Shown here: positions 1-6,476 of the stretch, piece by piece | Layout of the letters: each line of letters starts with the position of its first letter | Position numbering within the stretch: position 1 is the stretch's first letter | DNA from: Vicinamibacteria bacterium | GTDB taxonomy: Bacteria > Acidobacteriota > Vicinamibacteria > Vicinamibacterales > UBA2999 | DNA length: 9,472 nt | Direction: 5' to 3' | Assembly: GCA_025924295.1 (NCBI GenBank) | Contig: JAICEG010000184.1 | Span: 1-9,472 of the forward strand | Position numbers and translations under genes: made by a program | The notes under the pieces: model-generated | Databases searched by the model: none | Told to the model about the DNA's origin: nothing | The model's input: the letters and a program-made list of their open reading frames with translations, nothing else

Positions 1-28
1 ACCAAGGACCAAGAACCAAGCACCAAGA
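1..28. repeat. Four tandem ACCAAGN heptamers
   Basis: Four successive 7-bp units read ACCAAGG, ACCAAGA, ACCAAGC, ACCAAGA, and a partial unit may follow. The array starts at the window edge, so its full length is unknown. On the opposite strand the unit reads GGTNCTT, which shares the GGTNC core of the heptamer tract at 5485-5558. No gene covers it in the window. It probably sits in the spacer between an unseen upstream gene and the oxidoreductase. Confidence 0.8.
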
Positions 29-30
29 AG

Positions 31-64
31 CACCGGCTGTCATTTTCGTGAATGACAGCCGGTG
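31..64. repeat. Perfect 14-bp inverted repeat (hairpin)
   Basis: The arm CACCGGCTGTCATT (31-44) is exactly reverse-complementary to AATGACAGCCGGTG (51-64), with a 6-nt loop TTCGTG. There is no T-run on either side in the window, so a classical intrinsic terminator is not clearly supported. It could be a terminator of the upstream gene, an mRNA-stabilising hairpin or a dispersed palindrome. A possible GTG start for the oxidoreductase (position 48) lies in the loop, which argues against using that start. Confidence 0.75.
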
Positions 65-83
65 TCGTGTGTACGATTCCAGC

Positions 84-1565
84 ATGATCGACGAGCACGA
101 TCGCCGGCTGGATTCCCTGGTCCGCCCCCCTGGTTTTCACAATCCCTCTCCCGCGGCGATGTACGACATGGTCGTCATCGGAGCCGGGACGGCCGGTCTG
201 GTGTGTGCGGCCGGCGCGGCCGGACTGGGAGCGCGGGTTGCGCTCGTCGAGCGGATTCGACTCGGCGGCGACTGCCTCAACACCGGTTGCGTTCCTTCGA
301 AGGCACTCCTACGCTCGGCGCGCGTGGTGGGCGAGTCACGCAAGGGGACAGCGCTCGGCGTTCCAGCGACCGCGCAGCCGGATTTCCAGGCGGTGATGAC
401 GCGTCTGCGCGCCCGGCGCGCGGATCTGGCGCCAGCTGACTCAGTCGACCGATTCACGGCGCTTGGCGTCGACGTCTTCTTCGGGTCCGCCGCCTTCTCG
501 GGGCCCCGGTCCGTGACGGTGCGCGCCGGCACGGGCTCCGGTGACGTCGAACTCCTGTTCCGGAAGGCTGTGATCGCGACGGGGAGCAGGCCGGTCGTTC
601 CGGACATACCCGGACTGGCTGCCACGCCATTCCACACCAACGAGAGCGTGTTCGAGATCACCGAGCAGCCGCGCGAGCTCGCGGTGATCGGTGCAGGCCC
701 GAGCGGTTGCGAGCTCGCGCAGGCGTTCGCGCGGCTCGGCACCAGGGTCACATTGATCGAATCTGGGCATCAGCTGCTCCCACGAGAGGATCGCGAGGCA
801 GCGGCGATAGTGGAGGCTCGTCTCCGGTCGGATGGCGTCGAGGTGCTTCTCAGTTCCCGCCTGCATGCGGTGCGGTGGCAGGATGGCCGTTTCACGCTCG
901 AGCAGGCGGGTCGAGCCATCACGGCAGACGCAGTGCTTGCCGCCAGCGGGCGAGCGCCCCGGGTCGATAAACTTCAACTCGACAAGGCCGGTGTGGCACA
1001 TGGTCCCGAAGGTGTCGTGGTGGACGATCGACTGCGGACATCCAATCCACGCGTGTATGCGGCCGGCGACGTCTGCTCAAAGTACAAGTTCACTCACGCC
1101 GCCGATGCGATGGCGCGCATCGTCGTCCGGAACGCCCTTTTTTTCGGCCGCGCCCGGGCATCGTCACTCATCATCCCGTGGTGTACGTTTACGTCGCCGG
1201 AGGTTGGCCGGGTCGGCGAGACGGGTCACGAGGCTGCCGCCAATGGGGCGGAAGCGATCACCATTCCATTGACGTCGGTCGATCGTGCGGTCGTCGATGA
1301 GACCACCGACGGCTTCGTCCGTGTCCATCATCGCAATGGCCGCATCGTCGGCGCGACGGTCGTGGCGGCGGGCGCCGGCGAGCTCGTCAGCGTCATTGCC
1401 CTGGCAATGAGGCACGGTGGCAGTCTTTCGGATCTGTCCTCGACGATATTTCCCTATCCGACGCTCTCAGTGGCGTTACGTCAGGCGGGTGATGTCTATC
1501 GCCGGTCCGCGCTCACCCCGCGAGTGCTCAAGGCGCTGCATTACTATTTTCAGGTCTTCCGATGA
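84..1565 (+). CDS. FAD-dependent pyridine nucleotide-disulfide oxidoreductase (mercuric reductase-like)
   Basis: A 493-residue cytosolic flavoprotein of the class I disulfide reductase superfamily. Visible in order: an N-terminal FAD dinucleotide fold (VVIGAGTAG, about residues 30-38), the redox-active pair in GGDCLNTGCVPSK (Cys64 and Cys69), an NAD(P)-binding fold (AVIGAGPSGCELAQ, from about residue 200), the second FAD motif RVYAAGDVC (about 323-331), and a dimerisation domain. The C-terminal HPTLHE-type His-Glu pair of lipoamide dehydrogenases is replaced by YPTLSV. The N-terminal HMA domain and C-terminal Cys-Cys of true mercuric reductase are absent. The substrate is therefore unknown. 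From memory, related proteins often sit beside TVP38/TMEM64 membrane proteins; an upstream neighbour is not visible here. I chose ATG 84 because the stretch before the FAD fold (DEHDRRL...NPSP) resembles a conserved family N-terminus. Alternatives are GTG 48 and ATG 159. No clear Shine-Dalgarno precedes it. First gene of a likely four-gene operon. Confidence 0.9.
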   Translation: MIDEHDRRLDSLVRPPGFHNPSPAAMYDMVVIGAGTAGLVCAAGAAGLGARVALVERIRLGGDCLNTGCVPSKALLRSARVVGESRKGTALGVPATAQPDFQAVMTRLRARRADLAPADSVDRFTALGVDVFFGSAAFSGPRSVTVRAGTGSGDVELLFRKAVIATGSRPVVPDIPGLAATPFHTNESVFEITEQPRELAVIGAGPSGCELAQAFARLGTRVTLIESGHQLLPREDREAAAIVEARLRSDGVEVLLSSRLHAVRWQDGRFTLEQAGRAITADAVLAASGRAPRVDKLQLDKAGVAHGPEGVVVDDRLRTSNPRVYAAGDVCSKYKFTHAADAMARIVVRNALFFGRARASSLIIPWCTFTSPEVGRVGETGHEAAANGAEAITIPLTSVDRAVVDETTDGFVRVHHRNGRIVGATVVAAGAGELVSVIALAMRHGGSLSDLSSTIFPYPTLSVALRQAGDVYRRSALTPRVLKALHYYFQVFR

Positions 1566-2269
1566 TCGCTCTGCTGTTGACTCTCGCCCTCGGGCAGTCG
1601 CCGTGCAGGGACAGCGCCGATGTCATTGCAGCAGCCAGGGAACGTGCGTCGCGGTTCGATCTGCAGGGTGCGTCTCTCGGGCTCGCGTTCGATCTCTCGG
1701 GCTGCACCGACACGACGGTGGCGTACTGGTACGTGCGCGGTGTGCTGGCGGCACGAGAGGCGTACCGTTACGGTGGATCGCCTGAGTCGCTCGAGCCGGT
1801 CAGGGCAGCGATCAGCCAGCTGGCGCCACGAGTCACCGAGACAAGGGTCGCGGAGATCGCAACGCTGCTCCTTCGTGCCGCGTCCTCGGCGGCGCAGAGC
1901 GAACGCGACGAGATGGGACTCCTCCTCGAGCACGCGATCGAACTCGAACGGCAGCAGCGCGCGGCTGGTTTGCCCGGCGCCCCGGTGATCTCGGCACAGG
2001 AACTGGCCGGAGATCTGTGGCTCCAGGTTCACCGGTTCGAGGACGCGCGACGGACCTATCTGGACGCGTCGCAGCAGGAGCGTCCGACAAGACGGGTCAC
2101 GCTCGGTCTGGCGCGGACGTTGTCCCGTCTCGGCGATCTGCCGGCATCGTGCGATCAGTACCGGGCGCTCGTGATGGGATGGCCTTCGCGAGGAGGGGAG
2201 CCACCAGAACTGATAGAAGCGCGAACGTTTCTGAAGCGACGTGAGTGTCGCGCCGGATCGGGCCAGTAA
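1562..2269 (+). CDS. Putative secreted helical-repeat (TPR-like) protein
   Basis: 235 residues, function not recognised. The N-terminus is a short hydrophobic run (IALLLTLALG) that could be a Sec signal peptide cleaved near residue 11, although it lacks the usual positive charges. A cysteine follows at residue 15, but the preceding residues (QSP) do not form a lipobox. The rest is rich in Ala, Leu and Arg and predicted by eye to be amphipathic helices. The segment around residues 145-215 (DLWLQVHRFEDARRTYLDAS, then LGLARTLSRLGDLPASCDQY) has the small-large spacing of two or three tetratricopeptide repeats. TPR proteins usually act as protein-interaction scaffolds. The ATG overlaps the stop codon of the oxidoreductase gene (ATGA), indicating translational coupling. 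I infer a periplasmic or exported accessory role. Confidence 0.75.
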   Translation: MIALLLTLALGQSPCRDSADVIAAARERASRFDLQGASLGLAFDLSGCTDTTVAYWYVRGVLAAREAYRYGGSPESLEPVRAAISQLAPRVTETRVAEIATLLLRAASSAAQSERDEMGLLLEHAIELERQQRAAGLPGAPVISAQELAGDLWLQVHRFEDARRTYLDASQQERPTRRVTLGLARTLSRLGDLPASCDQYRALVMGWPSRGGEPPELIEARTFLKRRECRAGSGQ

Positions 2270-2276
2270 TCACGTT

Positions 2277-2546
2277 GTGAAGACCTATCGCTTTCGGTCC
2301 GACGTTCTCGAGCAGCTTGCCAGGCACGGCATCTGTCCGACGCCTTCGACACCGCCAGAGCTGGTACACGAGTTCGTGAGCGACCTCTATCGCTACGAGC
2401 TTCGCCGGTTGCGTGACCGGCTGGTCCGCCGTGAGATTCCCAAGGCCGGCTACTTCGATCGCGTTGTCGCGCTTCGCCGGCAATACCCGCTGGTATCGCT
2501 CAGGCCGCACGAGTTGCTGGAACCGGAGCCGGCCCCGATATCATAG
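2277..2546 (+). CDS. Small conserved-looking hypothetical protein
   Basis: 89 residues from GTG 2277. An alternative GTG at 2241 would give 101 residues and overlap the previous gene by 29 nt. I prefer 2277 because it lies 7 nt after the previous stop and begins directly at the structured-looking part (KTYRFRSDVLEQL). The protein is rich in Arg, Leu and Tyr, has no signal peptide or membrane span, and is predicted by eye to be mostly helical: a helix near residues 7-16, a PTPSTPP linker, then two helices (ELVHEFVSDLYRYELRRLRDRL and GYFDRVVALRRQY). It may be a small cytosolic or nucleic-acid-contacting protein, but no family is recognised. The tight packing between two good genes, codon use like its neighbours and downstream spacing of 7 nt support it as real. 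Confidence 0.72.
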   Translation: MKTYRFRSDVLEQLARHGICPTPSTPPELVHEFVSDLYRYELRRLRDRLVRREIPKAGYFDRVVALRRQYPLVSLRPHELLEPEPAPIS

Positions 2547-2553
2547 AGAGACC

Positions 2554-3711
2554 ATGCCTCAGGTCCCGGCCGTGCCTTCGAAGTTGCCCGCGGGCGGCGT
2601 GAGCATCTTCGCCGTCATGACGCGCCTGGCCAACGAAGTCGGCGCCATCAATCTGTCCCAGGGGTTTCCCGATTTCGATACCTCCCCCGAGCTGATCGAC
2701 TCGGTCGCACGCTTCATGCGCGAGGGTCACAACCAGTACGCGCCGATGCCCGGCGTGCTCGCACTGCGGGAAGCCCTGTCGCTCAAGATCGAGCGGCTCT
2801 ATGGACGACGCTACGATCCGGTCAACGAGATCACGATCACAACCGGGTCGACAGAAGGGCTCTTCGCCACGATCACGGCCCTCGTACATCCCGGCGACGA
2901 AGTGCTGCTCTTCCAGCCGGCCTACGACTCCTACACGCCGGCGGTGACGTTGAGCGGCGGCACACCGGTGTATGCCACGCTCAGGTATCCCGACTATCGC
3001 ATCGACTGGGACGAGGTGAAGCGCAAAGTCTCCTCTCGCACCCGCGCCATCGTCATCAACTCGCCGCACAATCCCACCGGGATGATCTGGACCGCCGACG
3101 ATTTTCGCGAGTTGGCGCGCGTGCTGCAGAACACCGATGCGATTGTGATCGGCGATGAGGTCTACGAACACATCCTGTTCGACGGCGCCCGGCACGAGAG
3201 CCTGGCGCGATATCCCGAGATCGCCGAGCGCGCCGTGGTCATCAGCTCGTTCGCAAAGACGTACACGACGACGGGATGGAAAGTGGGATACTGCGCGGCG
3301 CCTTCGGCGATCACGGCAGAAATACAAGGCGTGCACCAGTGGATCACGTTCGCCGTGAACACGCCGATCCAGATGGCATATGCCGACGCCGTGCGTCGCG
3401 ACCACGAGTGTCGCGACGTCACCGCTTTCTATCAGACGAGGCGCGACACGTTTCTGTCGCTGACGCAGGGTTCGCGTTTCCGCCCGCTCCGCTGCGAGGG
3501 CACGTTCTTCCAGATGTTCGACTACTCCGAGATCACGCGGGAGCCCGACTCGGAATTCGCGATTCGCCTCACCCGCGACTACGGCGTGGCGGCAATTCCC
3601 ATCTCACCGTTTCTCTACGAGGGCGAGAAAGCCGGCCCGGTGCTGCGCTTCTGTTTTGCGAAGCGCGACGAAACGCTGCAGAAAGCTGCCGAGAGACTGG
3701 TCAGAGTGTGA
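2554..3711 (+). CDS. ybdL: PLP-dependent aminotransferase, YbdL/methionine-kynurenine type
   Basis: A 385-residue fold-type I aminotransferase that would move the amino group between an amino acid (methionine or an aromatic such as kynurenine, by family analogy) and a keto acid in the cytosol. It tracks E. coli YbdL over its whole length from memory: SKLP near the N-terminus, NLSQGFPDF (33-41), NQYAPMPG (60-67), NSPHNPTG (169-176), GDEVYEH (200-206), the PLP-lysine motif SSFAKTYTTTGWKVGY with Lys235, and the substrate-carboxylate arginine in VLRFCFAKRDETL (Arg365). Length is normal for the family. The start ATG is preceded by a purine run (AGAGAGA, 2545-2551) that overlaps the stop codon of the previous gene; the frame is open farther upstream, but that part belongs to the small gene. 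Last gene of the operon, followed by the hairpin at 3709-3756. The exact substrate cannot be read from sequence. Confidence 0.93.
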   Translation: MPQVPAVPSKLPAGGVSIFAVMTRLANEVGAINLSQGFPDFDTSPELIDSVARFMREGHNQYAPMPGVLALREALSLKIERLYGRRYDPVNEITITTGSTEGLFATITALVHPGDEVLLFQPAYDSYTPAVTLSGGTPVYATLRYPDYRIDWDEVKRKVSSRTRAIVINSPHNPTGMIWTADDFRELARVLQNTDAIVIGDEVYEHILFDGARHESLARYPEIAERAVVISSFAKTYTTTGWKVGYCAAPSAITAEIQGVHQWITFAVNTPIQMAYADAVRRDHECRDVTAFYQTRRDTFLSLTQGSRFRPLRCEGTFFQMFDYSEITREPDSEFAIRLTRDYGVAAIPISPFLYEGEKAGPVLRFCFAKRDETLQKAAERLVRV

Positions 3712-3756
3712 CGGCGTAGGGCGGGTCCACGGAGCAGCACCCGCCCTACGCTGTCA
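3709..3756. terminator. Convergent bidirectional terminator-like hairpin
   Basis: Arms 3709-3726 and 3739-3756 are reverse-complementary over 18 bp with one mismatch (a G-U pair in + strand RNA), with a 12-nt loop. The core is CGTAGGGCGGGT/ACCCGCCCTACG. It lies between two converging genes and contains the aminotransferase stop (TGA 3709-3711) and the flippase-like gene stop (TAG, complement of 3746-3748). There is no strong T-run, so it may act as a Rho-associated or 3'-end-protecting structure rather than a textbook intrinsic terminator. Confidence 0.75.
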
Positions 3757-4747
3757 GCTGCTTAGGCGTCGGCTGCTTGGGCTTGATGCGTGGATACAGC
3801 GCGAGCCCGGCGCCGGCCCAGAGCAGCGCGCGTACGCGCCGTATCAACGCGAGCACGCCACCACCACCGAGACCCAGCATCGCGACTGGCGCGGCGTTGG
3901 ACGCTTCGAGCGCGCCGATGCCTGCGGGGATCGCGGCAGACGCGACGCTGCCGAGACGTGCGAACGTGTCGATTGCCAGAGCCGCGGTGACGCCGATCGG
4001 CTCGCCGATCACCCAGAGCACCAGCCAGACCTCAAAGGCCGTCAGCAGGTAGCACACCACGGGCAGCACCGTGAGGATGATCAGCCTGCGGCGATCGCCG
4101 CGCAGCAGGTCGAGCAGGATGTCTTCGACGTCGAGCACGAACTTCACCACTCGCGATGTTTCGAGCGGCCGGCCGACGAGCGCGCCGAGTCGCGTGACCA
4201 GCCGCCCAAGGTAATCGCCCTTGCGGTGACGCGCGACCTCGGCAAGGACGGCAAGAGCGATCACCGTTGCCATCGACAGGAGTGTGAAGACGACATCCCA
4301 GGCGCCGGGCATCGCCAGGCGCCTGACAGCGACGTACGAGACGATACCTGCGATGACGAGCGACATGATGGCGAACGCCAGTCGCTCGAGTGTGATGGCG
4401 GCCGCGACGACAGGAGGAGACGCGCGGTCATAGAGGAGCATGACCTTGAGCGGCTCACCGGTCAGGCCGCGGATGGTGAAGAAACTGATCGCGTCGGCGG
4501 CCAGGCGGACTCTGAACAGTCGCGTGAACGCCGGCCTCGTATCATCGGGAAAGGCGACGGACCATCCCCACGTTCTGAGCAAATGCCAGCACGCACTGGG
4601 AAGGAGCAGGGCAGGAAAGGCGAACCCGAGGCGGCCGACACTCTGAATCGTCTCGTCGAACCCGGATCGGACGATGGTGATAACGAAGAGCGCGACGCCG
4701 ACGGTGAGAGCAAGCGCCGAAACAAGTTGACGAGCGGACCGGAACAC
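3746..4747 (-). CDS. Flippase-like / lysylphosphatidylglycerol synthase TM-domain protein (UPF0104, HpnL-like)
   Basis: A 333-residue inner-membrane protein with about seven to eight hydrophobic spans (roughly residues 8-26, 42-58, 112-140, 150-170, 222-247, 250-275, 288-318). It matches the LPG_synthase_TM family in pattern: an N-terminal span followed by RSG, the conserved GLTGEPLK (94-101), and the late PAGIGALEA (274-282) followed by an R-R-x-R region (303-306). There is no C-terminal aminoacyl-transferase domain, so it is not a full MprF. Family members are linked to lipid flipping or hopanoid transport, but no hopanoid genes are nearby, so the substrate is unknown. It starts at GTG 10 nt after the RRM gene stop, with an AGGA about 14 nt upstream, so it is probably co-transcribed with that gene. 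The long open frame on the other strand is a shadow. Confidence 0.87.
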   Translation of the reverse strand: MFRSARQLVSALALTVGVALFVITIVRSGFDETIQSVGRLGFAFPALLLPSACWHLLRTWGWSVAFPDDTRPAFTRLFRVRLAADAISFFTIRGLTGEPLKVMLLYDRASPPVVAAAITLERLAFAIMSLVIAGIVSYVAVRRLAMPGAWDVVFTLLSMATVIALAVLAEVARHRKGDYLGRLVTRLGALVGRPLETSRVVKFVLDVEDILLDLLRGDRRRLIILTVLPVVCYLLTAFEVWLVLWVIGEPIGVTAALAIDTFARLGSVASAAIPAGIGALEASNAAPVAMLGLGGGGVLALIRRVRALLWAGAGLALYPRIKPKQPTPKQLTA

Positions 4748-4757
4748 CTAGTTCGGA

Positions 4758-5405
4758 TTATTCCTCATCCTGCTCGTCAACACCCTCGGCGGCCTTGGTG
4801 GCGACATCATCGATCTCGACTGCGGAATCGTCCTCGAGATCGTCGACGTCGTAGATCCGTCCTCCGGTCCGCTCTTTGATCGGCCCTCTGGGCTTGTGTT
4901 CCTGTTGCGCGGTCTTCTTCCCTCGCAAACGCTTGGGAGGTGCAGGCGGACCGAAGTTGGCGCTCCTGTCTCGTCCTCCGGGTCCGGCTGGTGGACCACC
5001 AAAACCAGGTCGGGGACCGCCGAACCCGCCGCCGCCGGGGGGACGTGGGCCGCCGAATCCACCGCCTCCGCCGCCGCCCGGCCGAGGCCCGCCGAAACCG
5101 CCGCCACCGCCTGGCCGCGGAGCGAAGCCGCCACCTGGTGGACGCGGTGGACGATCCTCGCGCGCGCGCGCTTCGCTGACGGCGAGCGGACGTCCCTGGA
5201 ACGGTTGTGAATCGAACTTCCGAATCACTTCCTCGGCAACGGCGCGATCGGCAAATTCGACGAAGGCGAATCCGCGCGGGCGACCGGTCTCGCGATCGAC
5301 CGGCATGGCGACGTGGGAGGGTTCTGCGACAGCCGCGAAGTGGGCTCGAAGGTCCGCTTCGCTGGCGCTGTACGGCAAGTTTCCGATGAACAGACGGACC
5401 GCCAA
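4758..5405 (-). CDS. RRM RNA-binding protein with Gly-rich FGGPRP repeats and acidic tail
   Basis: 215 residues, cytosolic. Residues 3-80 form one RNA recognition motif, with RNP2 LFIGNL (5-10) and RNP1 RGFAFVEF (44-51), the aromatic residues that stack on single-stranded RNA. Residues 88-145 are a low-complexity tract with repeated GGGFGGPRP units. A basic patch follows (KRLRGKK, 159-164), and the last 30 residues are strongly acidic (DDLEDDS...DEQDEE). Bacterial RRM proteins with Gly-rich tails are known, notably in cyanobacteria, where some respond to cold; that role here is only an analogy. The start is TTG, chosen because GAGGAG lies 3 nt upstream and there is no in-frame ATG or GTG nearby. 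The C-rich opposite strand yields spurious proline-rich frames. Likely heads a two-gene unit with the flippase-like gene. Confidence 0.9.
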   Translation of the reverse strand: MAVRLFIGNLPYSASEADLRAHFAAVAEPSHVAMPVDRETGRPRGFAFVEFADRAVAEEVIRKFDSQPFQGRPLAVSEARAREDRPPRPPGGGFAPRPGGGGGFGGPRPGGGGGGGFGGPRPPGGGGFGGPRPGFGGPPAGPGGRDRSANFGPPAPPKRLRGKKTAQQEHKPRGPIKERTGGRIYDVDDLEDDSAVEIDDVATKAAEGVDEQDEE

Positions 5406-5408
5406 GGT

Positions 5409-5414
5409 CTCCTC
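5409..5414 (-). promoter_or_regulatory. Ribosome binding site deciding the TTG start
   Basis: On the minus strand GAGGAG is followed by ACC and then TTG. It is the best Shine-Dalgarno match near this gene and fixes the unusual TTG codon as the start, although the 3-nt spacing is shorter than usual. Confidence 0.65.
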
Positions 5415-5446
5415 GTGAAAAATCCCGCTGATCGGGGTGGCGCTCG

Positions 5447-5452
5447 ATTCTA
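5447..5452 (-). promoter_or_regulatory. Possible -10 element (TAGAAT) for the RRM gene
   Basis: TAGAAT on the minus strand matches the TATAAT consensus at five of six positions, 41 nt before the TTG start. No convincing -35 hexamer is seen at normal spacing. A small CCCG/CGGG hairpin followed by A and TTTTT (5418-5436) lies in the leader that would result. Weak call. Confidence 0.25.
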
Positions 5453-5484
5453 TCGCAAGTCGGGATCCAGCACCCGGGATTCGG

Positions 5485-5558
5485 GGTTCATGCTTCCAGG
5501 TTCACGCGGTTCCTGGTTCCGGGTTCCCCGGTGTCAAGGTTCATGGTTGCGGGCTCCC
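5485..5558. repeat. Degenerate GGTTCNN heptamer tract
   Basis: Units start at 5485, 5492, 5499, then 5508, 5515, 5522, then 5538, 5545, 5552: blocks of three in strict 7-bp step separated by offsets of 9 and 16. The cleanest copies are GGTTCCT, GGTTCCG and GGTTCCC at 5508-5528. The tract fills much of the spacer between gluQ and the RRM gene and runs into the last codons of gluQ, supplying its stop. Confidence 0.75.
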
Positions 5559-6446
5559 CGCCCGGAATAGCCCGGCAACTTCTGATGCGCCGATGGATTC
5601 TCGCGCGCCAATCAGTCCCACCTGGTAAGCGGCGAGCCCAATGACCTCGGGCGCGCTAAGGCCGGCGGACCGCAGGTCACGCACACCCGTATCGCCAGCC
5701 GACTTACTGAGCTTCTCGCCGCGTTCGTCATGGATGAGCGGATGATGCAGGAAAATCGGTGCATTCCTGCGCCCAAGCATGCGGGCAAGCTGGATCTGCC
5801 GACCCGTAGACGAGACCAGGTCGCTGCCTCGTATCACCAGTGTGACGCTCTGACGCATGTCATCCACCGTCACCGCGAGCTGATAGGTCCAATGCCCATC
5901 ACGGTCCCGGACGAGTAGATCTCCGCACTGCTCGGCTGGCACCTGCATCAGCGGTCCGAGCAGGGCATCCTCGAATTTCTCGGTTCCGCCGGCAAGCCGC
6001 ACGCGAAGGCCTCGTCCCGGCCCGGGGGACAGTGATCGCTGGCGGCATCGGCTGTCGTAGCGTTCACCACCGATATCTTTGCGCGAGCATTCGCACACAT
6101 AGACCTCGGTGGTCGCGCGCAGCTGCGCGATCGCGTCTTCGTAGACAGAGGGAGTGTCGCTCTGCCTGAGCAGCGGCGCCCGCCCGGCGTCCGGCTCGAA
6201 TCCGAGCCACTCGAGATCCCGCAGGAGTGCTGCCTCGTACTCTGGCCGACTCCGGATGCGATCGTGATCCTCGACTCGCAGCAGAACACGGCCACCAAGC
6301 GCACGCGCGATCCCCCACACGTAGATGGCGTTCACGACATGCCCGAGATGAAGGAAGCCGGTGGGCGAGGGTGCAAAGCGAGTGAGCGGCGGCGCGTCGA
6401 GGACCGCCTCCAGCCGCGCGAGATCCGGACGGAGCGATGAGCCCAT
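5541..6446 (-). CDS. gluQ: Glutamyl-Q tRNA(Asp) synthetase
   Basis: A 301-residue truncated glutamyl-tRNA synthetase paralog without anticodon-binding domain. The family activates glutamate with ATP and attaches it to the queuosine base at position 34 of tRNA(Asp). Visible: RFAPSPTGFLHLGH (23-36) with the HIGH-type HLGH, RVEDHDRIR (58-65), a zinc-site pattern Cys118-x-Cys120, Tyr130 and Cys134 as in E. coli GluQ, and the KMSKS equivalent KLSKS (245-249). Length is close to the E. coli enzyme (about 300). I chose ATG at 6446; an upstream GTG at 6500 would add 18 unrelated residues and overlap aat. No good Shine-Dalgarno is seen. It is divergent from aat with only 30 nt between starts. The last residues (SPQP) and the TGA stop come from a heptamer repeat. 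Confidence 0.92.
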   Translation of the reverse strand: MGSSLRPDLARLEAVLDAPPLTRFAPSPTGFLHLGHVVNAIYVWGIARALGGRVLLRVEDHDRIRSRPEYEAALLRDLEWLGFEPDAGRAPLLRQSDTPSVYEDAIAQLRATTEVYVCECSRKDIGGERYDSRCRQRSLSPGPGRGLRVRLAGGTEKFEDALLGPLMQVPAEQCGDLLVRDRDGHWTYQLAVTVDDMRQSVTLVIRGSDLVSSTGRQIQLARMLGRRNAPIFLHHPLIHDERGEKLSKSAGDTGVRDLRSAGLSAPEVIGLAAYQVGLIGARESIGASEVAGLFRAGSPQP

Positions 6447-6476
6447 GAACAACGAATCAGGCAGAATCAAGCATAC

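Noticed and set aside
1..28. CRISPR array or origin iterons
   Set aside because: Units are 7 bp, directly tandem and without spacers, and there are no cas, dnaA or rep genes nearby.
84..1565. Annotation as mercuric reductase (MerA) or dihydrolipoamide dehydrogenase (Lpd)
   Set aside because: MerA cysteines at the C-terminus and the Lpd His-Glu dyad are both missing, so a specific name would be unsupported.
1562..1610. Lipoprotein signal in the TPR-like protein
   Set aside because: The cysteine at residue 15 is preceded by GQSP, which does not match a lipobox.
2500..3405. 301-codon minus-strand frame opposite the aminotransferase
   Set aside because: Antisense shadow of a strongly conserved gene, with no recognisable motif.
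3656..4879. 407-codon open frame on the + strand
   Set aside because: It lies antisense to the flippase-like gene, is full of Arg/Asp/Glu/His without domain pattern, and is a typical high-GC shadow. The minus-strand protein has clear membrane spans and family motifs.
4876..5418. Proline/glycine-rich open frame on the + strand opposite the RRM gene
   Set aside because: Its PPP/GRGPP repeats are the complement of the Gly-rich coding repeats; the RRM motifs are on the minus strand.
5418..5437. Intrinsic terminator or attenuator before the RRM gene
   Set aside because: On the minus strand a CCCG/CGGG stem is followed by A and TTTTT, but the stem has only 4 bp, too weak to call with confidence.
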